Source of the DNA: JBLMXQ01 sp050257855
GTDB lineage: Bacteria > Acidobacteriota > Vicinamibacteria > Vicinamibacterales > CAVVIG01
Assembly (NCBI GenBank): GCA_050257855.1
Contig: JBLMXQ010000148.1
Location: 1-64,000, forward strand
Length of the DNA: 64,000 bases
Direction: 5' to 3'
Part shown: positions 43,950-53,696 of the stretch, piece after piece
How the letters are laid out: the number at the start of each line of letters is the position of its first letter
How positions within the stretch are numbered: the stretch's first letter is position 1
Made by a program: the position numbers and the translations under genes
The notes under the pieces: model-generated
What the model saw: the letters and a program-made list of their open reading frames with translations, nothing else
The model's database searches: none
What the model was told of the DNA's origin: nothing

Positions 43950-46900
43950 ATGCAGCTCGTGATCTCGGCCTCGGCGCGCGCGCGTCTCGACGCGGCCCGC
44001 GCGTTTCTCGCCGACCAGACCCCTTCCGCTGACATCCTGATCGTCGGTGCGACGCGCGGCGCCGCCGACGATCTCGCGCGTGAAACGGCGCGCGCGCGGG
44101 CGACCTTCGGGATCGAGCGCTTCAGCCTGACCGAGCTGGCCGCGCGTGCGGCGGCCGCGCGGCTCGCCGGCGCACGCCGCGCGGCAGGGTCGCCGGCCGG
44201 CGCGGAAGCCGTGGCGGCGCGCGCCACGTTCGACGCGAGCGCGGCCGGCGAGCTCTCGTATTTCGCGCCGGTCGCGCGCACGCCCGGCTTTCCGCGGGCG
44301 CTCGCGCGCACCGTCCACGAGCTGCGACTGGCGGGCATCGGAGTGAGCGCGCTCGCCCGCGACGGAGCCGCCGGAGATCTCGCCCGGCTGCTCGCGCGCA
44401 TCGATGCCGCGCTCGCCGCGGCCTCGGTCGAGGATCGCGCGGCGCTCTTCGCGGCGGCGGCCGCGGCGTGGGACGAGGGGCGCGTACGCTGGCGGGGCGC
44501 ACCGGTCGTCCTCCTCGACGTGCCGCTCGACTCGGACGCCGAGCGGCGCTTTGCGACGGTCGTCTGCCGTCATGCCTCGCGGGCGCTCGCGACGGCTCCG
44601 GAAGGCGACGAGGGCGCCTCCGCCGCGCTTCGGGCGCTCGGCGCATCCCCTGTCGTCGCACCCGATGTGGCGCCGCCCGGCTCGGATCTCGCGCACCTCC
44701 GGCGCTTCGTCTTCGCGTCGGCGCCGCCGCCGGTTCGCGAGCGCGCCGGAGACGTCCGTCTGTTCTCGGCGCCTGGCGAGGGGCGCGAGACCATCGAAAT
44801 CGCGCGGCGCGCGCTCGACGAAGCCGCGCGCGGCGTGCCGTTCGACGAGATGGCGGTCGTGCTGCGCGCGCCGCAGCAGTATCTCGGTCTGCTCGAGCAC
44901 GCGTTCGGGCGCGCCGGCGTCCCCGTGTATTTCGATCGCGGCACGCGGCGGCCGGATCCGGCCGGGCGCGCGTTCATCGCCCTGCTCTCGTGCGCGTGCG
45001 AAGGGCTGTCCGCCAAGCGGTTCGACGAGTACCTGTCGCTCGGCCAGGTGCCGCAGCTCGCCCGGAGCCGCACTGCGGATCATGTCGACGATCACGACAC
45101 GGAGCCGCCCGACGACGAGCGGCAGGTCGCCGTGGAGCCGCCCGATTCCGACGACGACGCGATCGTCGCCGGAACGCTGCGCGCCCCGTGGAAATGGGAG
45201 GAGCTGATCGTCGAGTCGTCGGTCGTGGCCGGCACCGACCGCGAGGATGGCAAGCGCCGCTGGCGTCGGCGGCTCGACGGTCTTGCGGCCGAGTTCCGGC
45301 TGCGTCTGGACGAACTGCGGAGCGAAGAGCCCGAATCGCCCCGGGTCGGCCGTTACGAGCGCGACCTGCGCAATCTCGATCATCTTCGCGGCTTCGCGCT
45401 GCCGATCGTCGACGCCCTGGCGGAATGGCCGGCGGAGGCCTCGTGGGGGGACTGGCTCGGCCGCTTCGAGGCGCTGGCGCCCCGCGTGCTGCGCGACCCG
45501 GCGCGCGTGCTTGCGACCCTGGCCGAGCTGCAACCGATGGCGGACGTCGGGCCGGTGCCGCTCGAAGAAGCGCGCGACGTGCTGCACGAGCGGCTGCTCA
45601 CGCTCGACTGGGATCCGCCGGCGCGACGTTACGGACGCGTGTTCGTCGGCAGCCCGCACCAGATTCGCGGCCGTGCCTTCCGCGTCGTGTTCGTGCCGGG
45701 TCTGGCCGAGCGCCTCTTCCCGCAGCGGCTGCGCGAGGACCCGCTGCTGCTCGACGGGCTGCGCCGCGAGCTCGACGGCCGCCAGGGGCCGGCCGGCTCC
45801 GGCGCGCCGGCGGCGGGCCCAGGACGACCCGCCGCGCTCGTGACGCGCGACGAGCGCGCCGCCGCCGAGCGCCTGCTGCTGAAGATTGCGATCGGCGCGG
45901 CGGGCGAGCGGCTCCACCTCTCCTATCCGCGGCTCGACGTCTCGGAGAGCCGCCCGCGCGTACCGTCGTTCTACGCGCTCGACGTGATGCGCGCCATGAC
46001 CGGACGCATCCCGGACCATCGGACGCTGGCCGCGGACGCCGCCGAAGCGTCGGGCGCGAGCCTCGCGTGGCCCGCGCCGCGCGAACCGGAGCGGGCGATC
46101 GACGATCTCGAGCACGATCTCGCGGTACTCAAGCCGCTCGTGGACTCACGCGATGCCGCCGTCGTCAGAGGGCGCGCTCACTATCTGCTCGATCTGAATC
46201 CGGCGCTGCGGCGCTCCGTCATCAGCCGCTGGGCGCGCGGGCGCGCGCGCTGGTCGACGAGCGACGGCCTGATTCGGGTCTCGCCCGGGACGAGCGCCGC
46301 GCTCGCAGGACAGCGCCTCGGCAGCCGCCCGTATTCGCTGTCCGCGCTCCAGCGATTCGCCGCCTGTCCGTACCAGCTCCTGCTCGCGACCATCTACCGC
46401 CTCGAGCCGTGGGAGGAGCCGGAGCCGCTCGTCCGCCTCGATCCGCTGACCCGCGGCAGCCTCTTCCATCGCGTGCAGGCGGAGTTCTTCCGCGCGCTGA
46501 AGGCCGAGGCGCGCCTGCCGGTCACGCGCGAGGCGCTGGCGGAGGCGGCCCGGACGCTCCACCTCGTCATCGATCGGGTCGCGGCGGAGTACGCTGACGA
46601 GCTCGCGCCGGCGATCGAGCGCGTGTGGCGCGACGAGATCGACGAGATGCGGCGCGATCTCGGCATCTGGGTGCAGCGGCTCGCCGACGACGCCGAGTGG
46701 ATCCCCGAGTACTTCGAGTTCGGCTTCGGCCTGCGGGACGAGGGGCGCGACGCGCGCAGCCTCGACGACGCGGTCCGCCTCGACGGCCGGTTCCTGCTGC
46801 GCGGCTCGGTCGATCTCATCGAGCGTCACCGCGAGCTCCCGCTGCTGCGGGTGACGGATCACAAGACCGGCCGGAACCGGACGGCGCGCGATCTCGTCAT

Positions 46901-47240
46901 CGGCGGCGGCTCCGTCCTGCAGCCGGTCCTCTACAGCGCCGTCGTCGAGCAGGCGCTCGAGCGGCGGGTCCTGTCGGGCAGACTGTTCTTCTGTACCACC
47001 GTCGGGGGATTCACCGTCCATCCGATCGACATCAACGACTACACGCGCGGCCAGGGGCTCGAGGCGCTGGCGATCATCGACCGCGCCGTCGAGCACGGCA
47101 CGCTGCCGGCCGCGCCCGCGAAGGACGCGTGCCGCTGGTGCGACTTCCGGGCGGTCTGCGGTCCGCGCGAGGAGGAGCGGATTGCGCGCAAGCCGGACGG
47201 CCTGCTCCAGGACCTCGAAGCGCTTCGGGGGATGAGATGA
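43950..47240 (+). CDS. AddB-like helicase-nuclease subunit (PD-(D/E)XK)
   Basis: A 1096-residue protein resembling AddB. The N-terminal 700 residues follow the helicase-like scaffold but I see no Walker A loop, so this half is probably structural, as in alphaproteobacterial AddB. The C-terminal nuclease has RVTDHKTGRN with Asp970 and Lys972, and the four cysteines of the iron-sulfur staple: Cys806 in FAACPYQ, and Cys1061, Cys1064 and Cys1070 in CRWCDFRAVC. It would resect double-strand DNA ends together with the next gene, whose ATG overlaps its stop by 4 bases. A TATACT element at 43882 may be the promoter. Assignment as the nuclease partner is firm; exact AddB versus RexB naming is not. Confidence 0.86.
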   Translation: MQLVISASARARLDAARAFLADQTPSADILIVGATRGAADDLARETARARATFGIERFSLTELAARAAAARLAGARRAAGSPAGAEAVAARATFDASAAGELSYFAPVARTPGFPRALARTVHELRLAGIGVSALARDGAAGDLARLLARIDAALAAASVEDRAALFAAAAAAWDEGRVRWRGAPVVLLDVPLDSDAERRFATVVCRHASRALATAPEGDEGASAALRALGASPVVAPDVAPPGSDLAHLRRFVFASAPPPVRERAGDVRLFSAPGEGRETIEIARRALDEAARGVPFDEMAVVLRAPQQYLGLLEHAFGRAGVPVYFDRGTRRPDPAGRAFIALLSCACEGLSAKRFDEYLSLGQVPQLARSRTADHVDDHDTEPPDDERQVAVEPPDSDDDAIVAGTLRAPWKWEELIVESSVVAGTDREDGKRRWRRRLDGLAAEFRLRLDELRSEEPESPRVGRYERDLRNLDHLRGFALPIVDALAEWPAEASWGDWLGRFEALAPRVLRDPARVLATLAELQPMADVGPVPLEEARDVLHERLLTLDWDPPARRYGRVFVGSPHQIRGRAFRVVFVPGLAERLFPQRLREDPLLLDGLRRELDGRQGPAGSGAPAAGPGRPAALVTRDERAAAERLLLKIAIGAAGERLHLSYPRLDVSESRPRVPSFYALDVMRAMTGRIPDHRTLAADAAEASGASLAWPAPREPERAIDDLEHDLAVLKPLVDSRDAAVVRGRAHYLLDLNPALRRSVISRWARGRARWSTSDGLIRVSPGTSAALAGQRLGSRPYSLSALQRFAACPYQLLLATIYRLEPWEEPEPLVRLDPLTRGSLFHRVQAEFFRALKAEARLPVTREALAEAARTLHLVIDRVAAEYADELAPAIERVWRDEIDEMRRDLGIWVQRLADDAEWIPEYFEFGFGLRDEGRDARSLDDAVRLDGRFLLRGSVDLIERHRELPLLRVTDHKTGRNRTARDLVIGGGSVLQPVLYSAVVEQALERRVLSGRLFFCTTVGGFTVHPIDINDYTRGQGLEALAIIDRAVEHGTLPAAPAKDACRWCDFRAVCGPREEERIARKPDGLLQDLEALRGMR

Positions 47241-50200
47241 GCCGGGTCCTCAGCTTCCCGGGCGATGCCGACGCGCGGCACGCAATCGCCACCGATCTCG
47301 ACGACACGCTCGTCGTCGAGGCGGCGGCCGGCACCGGCAAGACGACCGAGCTGGTGGGACGCATTCTCCACGCGCTCGCCGGCGGCCGCGCGAGAATCGA
47401 CGAGATCGCCGCAGTGACCTTCACCGAGAAATCCGCCGGCGAGCTGAAGCTCCGGCTGCGCGAGGCGCTCGAGCAGGAGCGCGCCAAGGCCGGCGACGAG
47501 GCGACGTGCGAGCGGCTGGACCGCGCGCTCGAGAGGCTCGAAGAGGCGCACGTCAACACCATCCACGGCTTCTGCGCGGAGCTGCTCCGCGAGCGGCCGG
47601 TCGAAGCCGCGATCGACCCGCTGTTCGTCGTCCTGACCGAGGCGGAGGCCGACCGGATGTACACGCGCGCGTTTCGCGCGTGGCTGCAGGAGGTGCTCCA
47701 GGATCCGCCGGAGGGCGTGCGGCGCGCCCTGCGCCGCTCGAGCGCGCCGAGCTTCGGAGGCGGTGATTCCGACGGCCCGATCGACCGTCTTCGCGGGGCC
47801 GGGCGCCTGCTCGCGGAGTGGCGGAGCTATCCCCACGCCTGGACACGCGCGCCGTTCGACCGCGACGCCGAGATCCGGCGGCTGGCAGCGGCGCTCCACC
47901 ATCTCGCCGACCTCAGCGCGGGAGGCGCCGAGCGCGACAGCCTGTACATCGATCTGGACGCCGTCCGGCGCCTGAGCCGCCAGATTCGGCTGGAGGAATC
48001 CTTCGGTCAGCGCAATCTCGACGCGTGGGAGTCGCGGCTGATCGACCTCACGCGCGATCGGGGTTTCTCGCGGACGCGCAAGGGCAGCGGCTACAGGTTC
48101 GGCGGTCACACGCGCAGCGAGGTCCTCGCCGCCCGCGACGCGCTGTTCGCGGATCTGCAGCAGTTCCGAAAGAACGCCGACGCCGACCTCGCGGCACTGC
48201 TGCAGCAGGAGCTGGCCGGCGCGACCGCAGCATACCAGGCGCTCAAGGACCGGGCCGGCGCGCTCGACTTCGCCGACCTGCTGGTCCGTGCGCGCGATCT
48301 GCTGCGGGAGAACACCGCCGTCCGCCGCCACCTGCAGCGCCGGTTCCGACGGATCTTCGTCGACGAATTCCAGGACACCGATCCCGTGCAGGCCGAGATC
48401 CTGCTGCTGCTCGCGGGCGACGAGACCGAGGGGGATCACGGCGCCGACACGGGAAGTCGGGATGCGACACCTTCCAGTCTCCTGACCTCCTGTGGCCCGC
48501 CGACACCGGGGAAGCTGTTCATCGTCGGCGATCCCAAGCAGGCAATCTACCGGTTTCGCGGGACCGACGTCGGCACCTACTGGATGGTGTCCGATCTGCT
48601 GACGTCGGTCGGAGGACGCGTGCTGCAGCTGACGAAGAGCTATCGCAGCGTCCCGGAGATCCAGCGCTTCGTGAACGCGGCGTTCGAGGAGGAGATGGTC
48701 GCCGACTCGCATGCGCTCCAGGCCGGCTACGTGCCGCTGGCGCCGGACCGGCCGTCCCACCTGTCACAGCCGGCCGTCGTGGCGCTGCCGGTCCCGGCGC
48801 CGTACTCGAAGCGCTCCTATGGCGCACCGAAGATCTCGGCACGGGCCATCGAGGAATCGCTGCCCGACGCGGTCGGGGCGTTCATCGCGTGGCTCGTGGA
48901 CGAGAGCGGATGGCAGGTGACAGAGCGGCCAAACGAGGGCGGCGAGGTGCGCGTGCCAGTCGCGCCGCGCCACGTTGCCGTCCTGTTCCGGCGATTCGTG
49001 AGCTTCGGCGAAGACGTGACGAGCCGTTACGTGGATGCGATCGAGGCGCGCGGGCTGCCGCACCTGCTCGTCGGCGGCCGGGCGTTCCACGACCGCGAGG
49101 AAGTCGAGACCATTCGCGCGGCGCTCGCGGCCATCGAATGGCCCGACGACGAGCTGTCGGTGTTCGCCACGCTCAAAGGGTCGCTCTTCGCGATCGACGA
49201 CGAGCAGCTGCTCGAGTTCCACCACCGCTTCGGGCCGTTCCATCCGTTTCGTGTTCCCCGCGAGCTCGGCGGCAACTCGGGCGCCGAGCTCGCGCTCAGC
49301 GCGGATCCGACGAGCCACCTGATGCCGATTGCCGACGCCCTGCGCACGCTGCAGCGGCTGCACCGGGACCGCAACTACCGTCCCGTGGCCGACACAATCG
49401 GCCGGCTGCTCGTCGAGACGCGCGCGCACGTCGGGTTCATGCTGCGGCCGGCCGGCGAGCAGGCGCTGGCCAACGTGCTGCACATCGCCGAGCTGGCGCG
49501 CCAGTACGAGACGTCCGGCGGCATCTCGTTCCGTGGCTTCATCGACGAGCTGCGTCGCGCCGCCGAATCGGCCGGCGCGGCCGAGGCGCCGATCGTCGAA
49601 GAGGGGAGCGACGGCGTGCGGCTGATGACCGTCCACAAGGCGAAGGGCCTCGAGTTCCCCGTCGTGATCCTCGCCGACCTCACATGCCGCATCAGCCGCG
49701 ACGACGCGAGCCGCTACGTGGATGCGGCTCGCGGGCTCTGCGCGATGAAGATCGGCGGCTGGGCGCCGCGCGAGCTGTACGATCACGAAGCGGAAGAGGT
49801 CGCACGCGATCGGGCGGAAGGCGTGCGGCTGGCGTACGTCGCGGCGACGCGTGCGCGCGATCTGCTGGTCGTGCCCGCTGTCGGCGACGAACCGTGGGAG
49901 GGGGGCTGGCTCGCGCCGCTCAACCGGGCTCTCTATCCGCCGCTCGACGCGCGCCGCGACGCGGCGCGGGGGCCGGGCTGCCCCGCATTCAAGTCGAAGG
50001 ACAGCGTGTGCGACCGCCCCGATGGCGAGGCCGCGAGCCCGCGGACGGTCGCGCCGGGACTGCACCGGCTCGACGGCTGCGACGTCGTGTGGTGGGACCC
50101 GCACGTGCTGTCGCTCGGGCTGCGGCCGCCGTTCGGCGTACGCCGCGAGGAGCTCATCGTCAAGGACGTGCCCCGCGATGTCGTCTCGGACGGCCGCGAG

Positions 50201-50806
50201 CGCTACGAGGCCTGGCGCTCGGCGCGCGACCGTGCCCGGCTGGACGGACGCGTGCCGTCGCTCGTCGTCGAGACCGCCCGTGCGCGCGCCGCCAGCGACG
50301 CGCCCGTGTCCGGTGCCGCGCGCGTCGAGCTGGTGGACGTCCGCGCGCCGGCCGGCCGCCGTCGGGCCGGCGGCGCGGCGTTCGGGGCGCTGGTCCACGC
50401 CGTGCTCGCGCAGGTGCCGCTCGAAGGCGCTCGAGCGGCGTTGAACGAGCTCGCTTCGATCGCAGGCCGTCAGCTCGGTGCCGGGGACGAGGACGTCGCG
50501 GAGGCAGTCGATGCGGTCGCGCAGTTCCTCGACTCGCCACTGATGGGACGGGCGCGCGCAGCCGACGCGGCCGGACGGTGCCGCCGCGAAGCGCCCGTCA
50601 CGCTCGCGCTCGACGGCGTCGTCGTCGAAGGCGTGGTCGACCTCGCGTTCGAGGAAGCCGGCGGGTGGGTGGTCGTCGACTACAAGACCGATCGCGAGCT
50701 GATGGCCGGGGGAGAGGAGCGGTACCGGCGGCAGATCGCCCTCTACGCCGAGGCTGTCGCGCAGGCGACCGGCCGCCCGGCTGCCGGAATGCTCGTCCGC
50801 ATGTGA
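47237..50806 (+). CDS. AddA-like UvrD-family helicase-nuclease
   Basis: A 1189-residue helicase-nuclease. The Walker A loop is AAAGTGKTTELV with Lys35; motif II is DEFQDTDP (376-383), motif III GDPKQAIYRFRGTD, motif V VHKAKGLEFPVV and motif VI AATRARDLLVV. The C-terminal RecB-type nuclease has VVDYKTDRE with Asp1148 and Lys1150. With the overlapping upstream gene it forms an AddAB-type complex for processing double-strand breaks before RecA loading. Between the end of motif II's helix and motif III it carries an extra stretch of about 30 residues, low in complexity (DHGADTGSRDATPSSLLTS), where the family normally has a short loop; this may be an in-frame insertion. The protein is otherwise complete. 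Confidence 0.9.
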   Translation: MSRVLSFPGDADARHAIATDLDDTLVVEAAAGTGKTTELVGRILHALAGGRARIDEIAAVTFTEKSAGELKLRLREALEQERAKAGDEATCERLDRALERLEEAHVNTIHGFCAELLRERPVEAAIDPLFVVLTEAEADRMYTRAFRAWLQEVLQDPPEGVRRALRRSSAPSFGGGDSDGPIDRLRGAGRLLAEWRSYPHAWTRAPFDRDAEIRRLAAALHHLADLSAGGAERDSLYIDLDAVRRLSRQIRLEESFGQRNLDAWESRLIDLTRDRGFSRTRKGSGYRFGGHTRSEVLAARDALFADLQQFRKNADADLAALLQQELAGATAAYQALKDRAGALDFADLLVRARDLLRENTAVRRHLQRRFRRIFVDEFQDTDPVQAEILLLLAGDETEGDHGADTGSRDATPSSLLTSCGPPTPGKLFIVGDPKQAIYRFRGTDVGTYWMVSDLLTSVGGRVLQLTKSYRSVPEIQRFVNAAFEEEMVADSHALQAGYVPLAPDRPSHLSQPAVVALPVPAPYSKRSYGAPKISARAIEESLPDAVGAFIAWLVDESGWQVTERPNEGGEVRVPVAPRHVAVLFRRFVSFGEDVTSRYVDAIEARGLPHLLVGGRAFHDREEVETIRAALAAIEWPDDELSVFATLKGSLFAIDDEQLLEFHHRFGPFHPFRVPRELGGNSGAELALSADPTSHLMPIADALRTLQRLHRDRNYRPVADTIGRLLVETRAHVGFMLRPAGEQALANVLHIAELARQYETSGGISFRGFIDELRRAAESAGAAEAPIVEEGSDGVRLMTVHKAKGLEFPVVILADLTCRISRDDASRYVDAARGLCAMKIGGWAPRELYDHEAEEVARDRAEGVRLAYVAATRARDLLVVPAVGDEPWEGGWLAPLNRALYPPLDARRDAARGPGCPAFKSKDSVCDRPDGEAASPRTVAPGLHRLDGCDVVWWDPHVLSLGLRPPFGVRREELIVKDVPRDVVSDGRERYEAWRSARDRARLDGRVPSLVVETARARAASDAPVSGAARVELVDVRAPAGRRRAGGAAFGALVHAVLAQVPLEGARAALNELASIAGRQLGAGDEDVAEAVDAVAQFLDSPLMGRARAADAAGRCRREAPVTLALDGVVVEGVVDLAFEEAGGWVVVDYKTDRELMAGGEERYRRQIALYAEAVAQATGRPAAGMLVRM

Positions 50807-50848
50807 GGGCGGCATTCCTGGCTTCCCCCGGCGTTACACTATGGGCCC

Positions 50849-52894
50849 TTGCCCGGCGGCACCCCGTCCGAGCGCGTCCATGCCATCGCGCGGCATTACG
50901 CTGCGATTCCCATTCCTACGTACGTCTACGCCAGGGAGGACGACGAGTTCGTCCTCGTCGCGTTCAATGAAGCGGCCGACAGCCTGACAGGCGGAGCCGT
51001 ACGCGACTTCATCGGCAAGACGCCACGTGAGATCGGCCCGTTTCCCCCGGATCTCCTGGAGAACCTTTGCGCCTGTTTCGCCGAGCGCGTGCCGCTGACT
51101 TGCGAGGTCGAATACCCGGCCGCAGGCCGGACGCGATACCTCGTCGGTCGATACAGCTACGCGCCGCCGAACCTCGTCATCGTGCACGTGGAAGACGTCA
51201 CCGAGAGCCGGTTCGCGGCTCTGGCGCAGCAGCGGCTCGCAGCCATCATCGAGTCGACCGACGACGCGATTATCGCCAAGGACCTGAACGGGACGATCAC
51301 GGCCTGGAATCGTGCGGCCGAGCGCATGTTCGGCTTCACGGCGGATGAGGCGATCGGCCGGTCCGTCCGGATGATCATTCCGCCCGAGCGCCAGACGGAA
51401 GAGGACGACGTGCTGGCGCGGATCAGAGCCGGCCGCTCCGTGGAGCATTTCGAGACGGTGCGGATGCGAAGCGACGGCACGCGCTTCGACGCGTCGGTGA
51501 CCATTTCGCCGATTCGCGACACCAGCGGCAGGATCGTCGGCGCGTCCAAAATCGCCCGCGACATCACCGAGCGCCGGCGCGTCGAGCGCCTCCGCGAGGA
51601 GTTGCTCGAGCGGGAGCGGCAGCAGCGCGAGGAGGCGGTCGTGGCCCGGGACCGCCTCGGGTTCCTCGCGGAAGTGAGCGCGCTGCTCGTTTCCACGCTC
51701 GACTACGAAGAGACGCTCGACCGCGCCGTGCACCTCGCTCTTCCGCGGCTCGGCGATTTCTGCAACGTGCTGGTCCGGAACGAGCAGGGCGGGCTGCGCG
51801 ACGTGGCCTCAGGCCACGTCGTGCCGGAGAAGGAGCCGCTCGTCCGGGATATCGCGCGCCGGTTCGGCACGTTGTCCGACGACTACGCGGGCGGGTCGGT
51901 TCAGGCGTTCAGGGCCGGCCTGACCGTCGTGCTCCATCGCAGCCGCCTCGGGGAGCGCATGGACCGGATTCCCGGGCCGGACCGCGAGCTGCCCGCGCGG
52001 CTGGCCGAGCTCGCCGTCTGCTCCGTCATCGGAGTCCCCCTGCTGGTTCGCGGGCGCGCCATTGGTGTGATGACGCTGGGCACGACGCTCGGCGAATCCC
52101 GTCACGAGTACGACCAGGCGGACGTCTGGCTGGTGGAGGAGTTCGCGCGACGCGTCTCCCTGGCGGTCGAGAACGCGCGCCTGTTCCGTCAGGCCGAGGA
52201 GCTGAACCGGCTGAAGGACGAGTTCCTCGCGACGCTGTCGCACGAGCTGCGCACGCCGCTCAGCGCGATTCTCGGCTGGGCGCGCATGCTGCGCGCGAAC
52301 ACGCTCGCCGAGGGCGCGCGGCAGCGCGCGCTCGAGTCGATCGAGCGCAACGCCGTTGCTCAGGCGCGGATCGTCGACGATATCCTCGACGTCGCCGGCG
52401 GGGCCGCTGGAACCCTGCGCCTGGAGATGCGACGCGCGGACCTCTCCGACGTCGCCCAGCGCGCGGTGGTGGCGGTCACGCCGGCCGCGACCGCCAAGGG
52501 CATCCGGATCGAGTTGTCGGCGCCGGAGCCGGTGCCGCTCGTCGCCGACGCGGCGCGCCTCCAGCAGGTGGCGTGGAACCTGTTGTCGAATGCGGTCAAG
52601 TTCACGCCGCCGGGCGGACTGGTGACCGTCGCCGTCTCGATGCGCGAGAGGCAGGCCGAACTCGTCGTGCGCGACACCGGCGTCGGCATCTCTCGCTCCT
52701 TCCTGCCTCACGTCTTCGACAAGTTCCGACAGGCTGACGCGTCCTTCTCCCGGCAGCACGGTGGCCTCGGCCTCGGGCTCGCAATCGCTCAGCACATCGT
52801 CGAACTGCACGGCGGATCGATCCAGGCGGCAAGCGACGGCGAGGCGCGCGGCGCCCAGTTCACGGTGCGGCTCCCCGTGGCGCCTGCGTCGTAG
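50849..52894 (+). CDS. Soluble PAS-PAS-GAF sensor histidine kinase
   Basis: A 681-residue histidine kinase without membrane segments. Domains in order: a divergent PAS at about 15-115, a PAS/PAC at 125-245 (IIESTDDAIIAKDLNGTITA, ending in ARDITERRR), a GAF domain at about 270-445, HisKA with the phospho-acceptor His465 in LSHELRTPLSAILGWAR, and an HATPase domain with NLLSNAVKFTPPGG, VRDTGVGIS and HGGLGLGLAI. The likely start is TTG at 50849; TACACT at 50835-50840 lies 8 bases before it, suggesting a leaderless or near-leaderless transcript. No response regulator is adjacent, so it is an orphan kinase that senses a cytoplasmic signal through its PAS or GAF domains. Confidence 0.88.
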   Translation: MPGGTPSERVHAIARHYAAIPIPTYVYAREDDEFVLVAFNEAADSLTGGAVRDFIGKTPREIGPFPPDLLENLCACFAERVPLTCEVEYPAAGRTRYLVGRYSYAPPNLVIVHVEDVTESRFAALAQQRLAAIIESTDDAIIAKDLNGTITAWNRAAERMFGFTADEAIGRSVRMIIPPERQTEEDDVLARIRAGRSVEHFETVRMRSDGTRFDASVTISPIRDTSGRIVGASKIARDITERRRVERLREELLERERQQREEAVVARDRLGFLAEVSALLVSTLDYEETLDRAVHLALPRLGDFCNVLVRNEQGGLRDVASGHVVPEKEPLVRDIARRFGTLSDDYAGGSVQAFRAGLTVVLHRSRLGERMDRIPGPDRELPARLAELAVCSVIGVPLLVRGRAIGVMTLGTTLGESRHEYDQADVWLVEEFARRVSLAVENARLFRQAEELNRLKDEFLATLSHELRTPLSAILGWARMLRANTLAEGARQRALESIERNAVAQARIVDDILDVAGGAAGTLRLEMRRADLSDVAQRAVVAVTPAATAKGIRIELSAPEPVPLVADAARLQQVAWNLLSNAVKFTPPGGLVTVAVSMRERQAELVVRDTGVGISRSFLPHVFDKFRQADASFSRQHGGLGLGLAIAQHIVELHGGSIQAASDGEARGAQFTVRLPVAPAS

Positions 52895-52931
52895 CGTCCG
52901 GGAGAAGGACGCTCGGGTTCCGGGCACGCGG

Positions 52932-53696
52932 TCACCGATCGCGCCGTCTGACGAGGAGGGTGGCCGCGAAGGCGGCCGCCGCGAGGGAGACGATCATCGG
53001 CCCGGTCTCCTGGCCCGCGCGCGCGGCGAGCCACGTCCCTCCCAGCGTCGCCCCAACCGAGACGAGCGCCGCGACGACCAGCATCTCCGTCATTGTCCTC
53101 GAGAGCCGCCGCGCGGCCGCAGCCGGGACGATGAGGAGCGATCCCATCAGGAGCACGCCGAGATAACGCAGGCCGAGCGACACGGTCAGCGCGAACATCT
53201 CGAGGAAGACGAGATTCAGCCGCCGCAGCTTCACGCCGGAGGTCCGTGCGAGGTCCGGCGAGACCAGGGCGACGACGAGCGCGTGCCGCGCGCGGAGGAC
53301 GAACGCCACGACGACGACGGACGCGCCGACGCCGAAGACGACCTCCAGCCAGCCGAGCGCGCCCGCGCCGCCGAAGAGCGCGTCGATGAGATCCTCGCCC
53401 GAGGCGAGCATGCTGCCGACGGCGAGCGCGGTCGAGAAGACCACGCCGACGATGGCCTCCGTGGCCACGCCCGTCCGGTCTTCCATCGCCCAGACGAGCA
53501 GCGCGCCGAAGACCAGCATCGCGACGGCGCCGGCGAGCGGGTGGATGCCGAGCGCAAGCGCGATGCCGATGCCGGGCAGCGCCACGTGCGCGAGCGCATC
53601 GGAGGCGAGCGCCATCCGGCGCATGACCGCGAAGCAGCCGAGCAGCCCCGCCGCGACCGCCATGGCCGCCGCCACGATCAGCGATTCAGCGGACAT
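52932..53696 (-). CDS. ABC-3 family metal ABC transporter permease
   Basis: A 254-residue permease of the ABC-3 (ZnuB/MntB/TroC) family, which imports zinc, manganese or iron. Seven or eight hydrophobic helices are visible; DALAHVALPGIGIALALGI, GVVFSTALAVGSMLAS and VSLGLRYLGVLLMGSLLIVPAA are the family's conserved segments. It overlaps the upstream ATPase gene by 11 bases, so they are co-translated. No periplasmic metal-binding protein is encoded beside them: downstream is the convergent kinase, and upstream of the ATPase is an intergenic region followed by plus-strand genes. Confidence 0.9.
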   Translation of the reverse strand: MSAESLIVAAAMAVAAGLLGCFAVMRRMALASDALAHVALPGIGIALALGIHPLAGAVAMLVFGALLVWAMEDRTGVATEAIVGVVFSTALAVGSMLASGEDLIDALFGGAGALGWLEVVFGVGASVVVVAFVLRARHALVVALVSPDLARTSGVKLRRLNLVFLEMFALTVSLGLRYLGVLLMGSLLIVPAAAARRLSRTMTEMLVVAALVSVGATLGGTWLAARAGQETGPMIVSLAAAAFAATLLVRRRDR

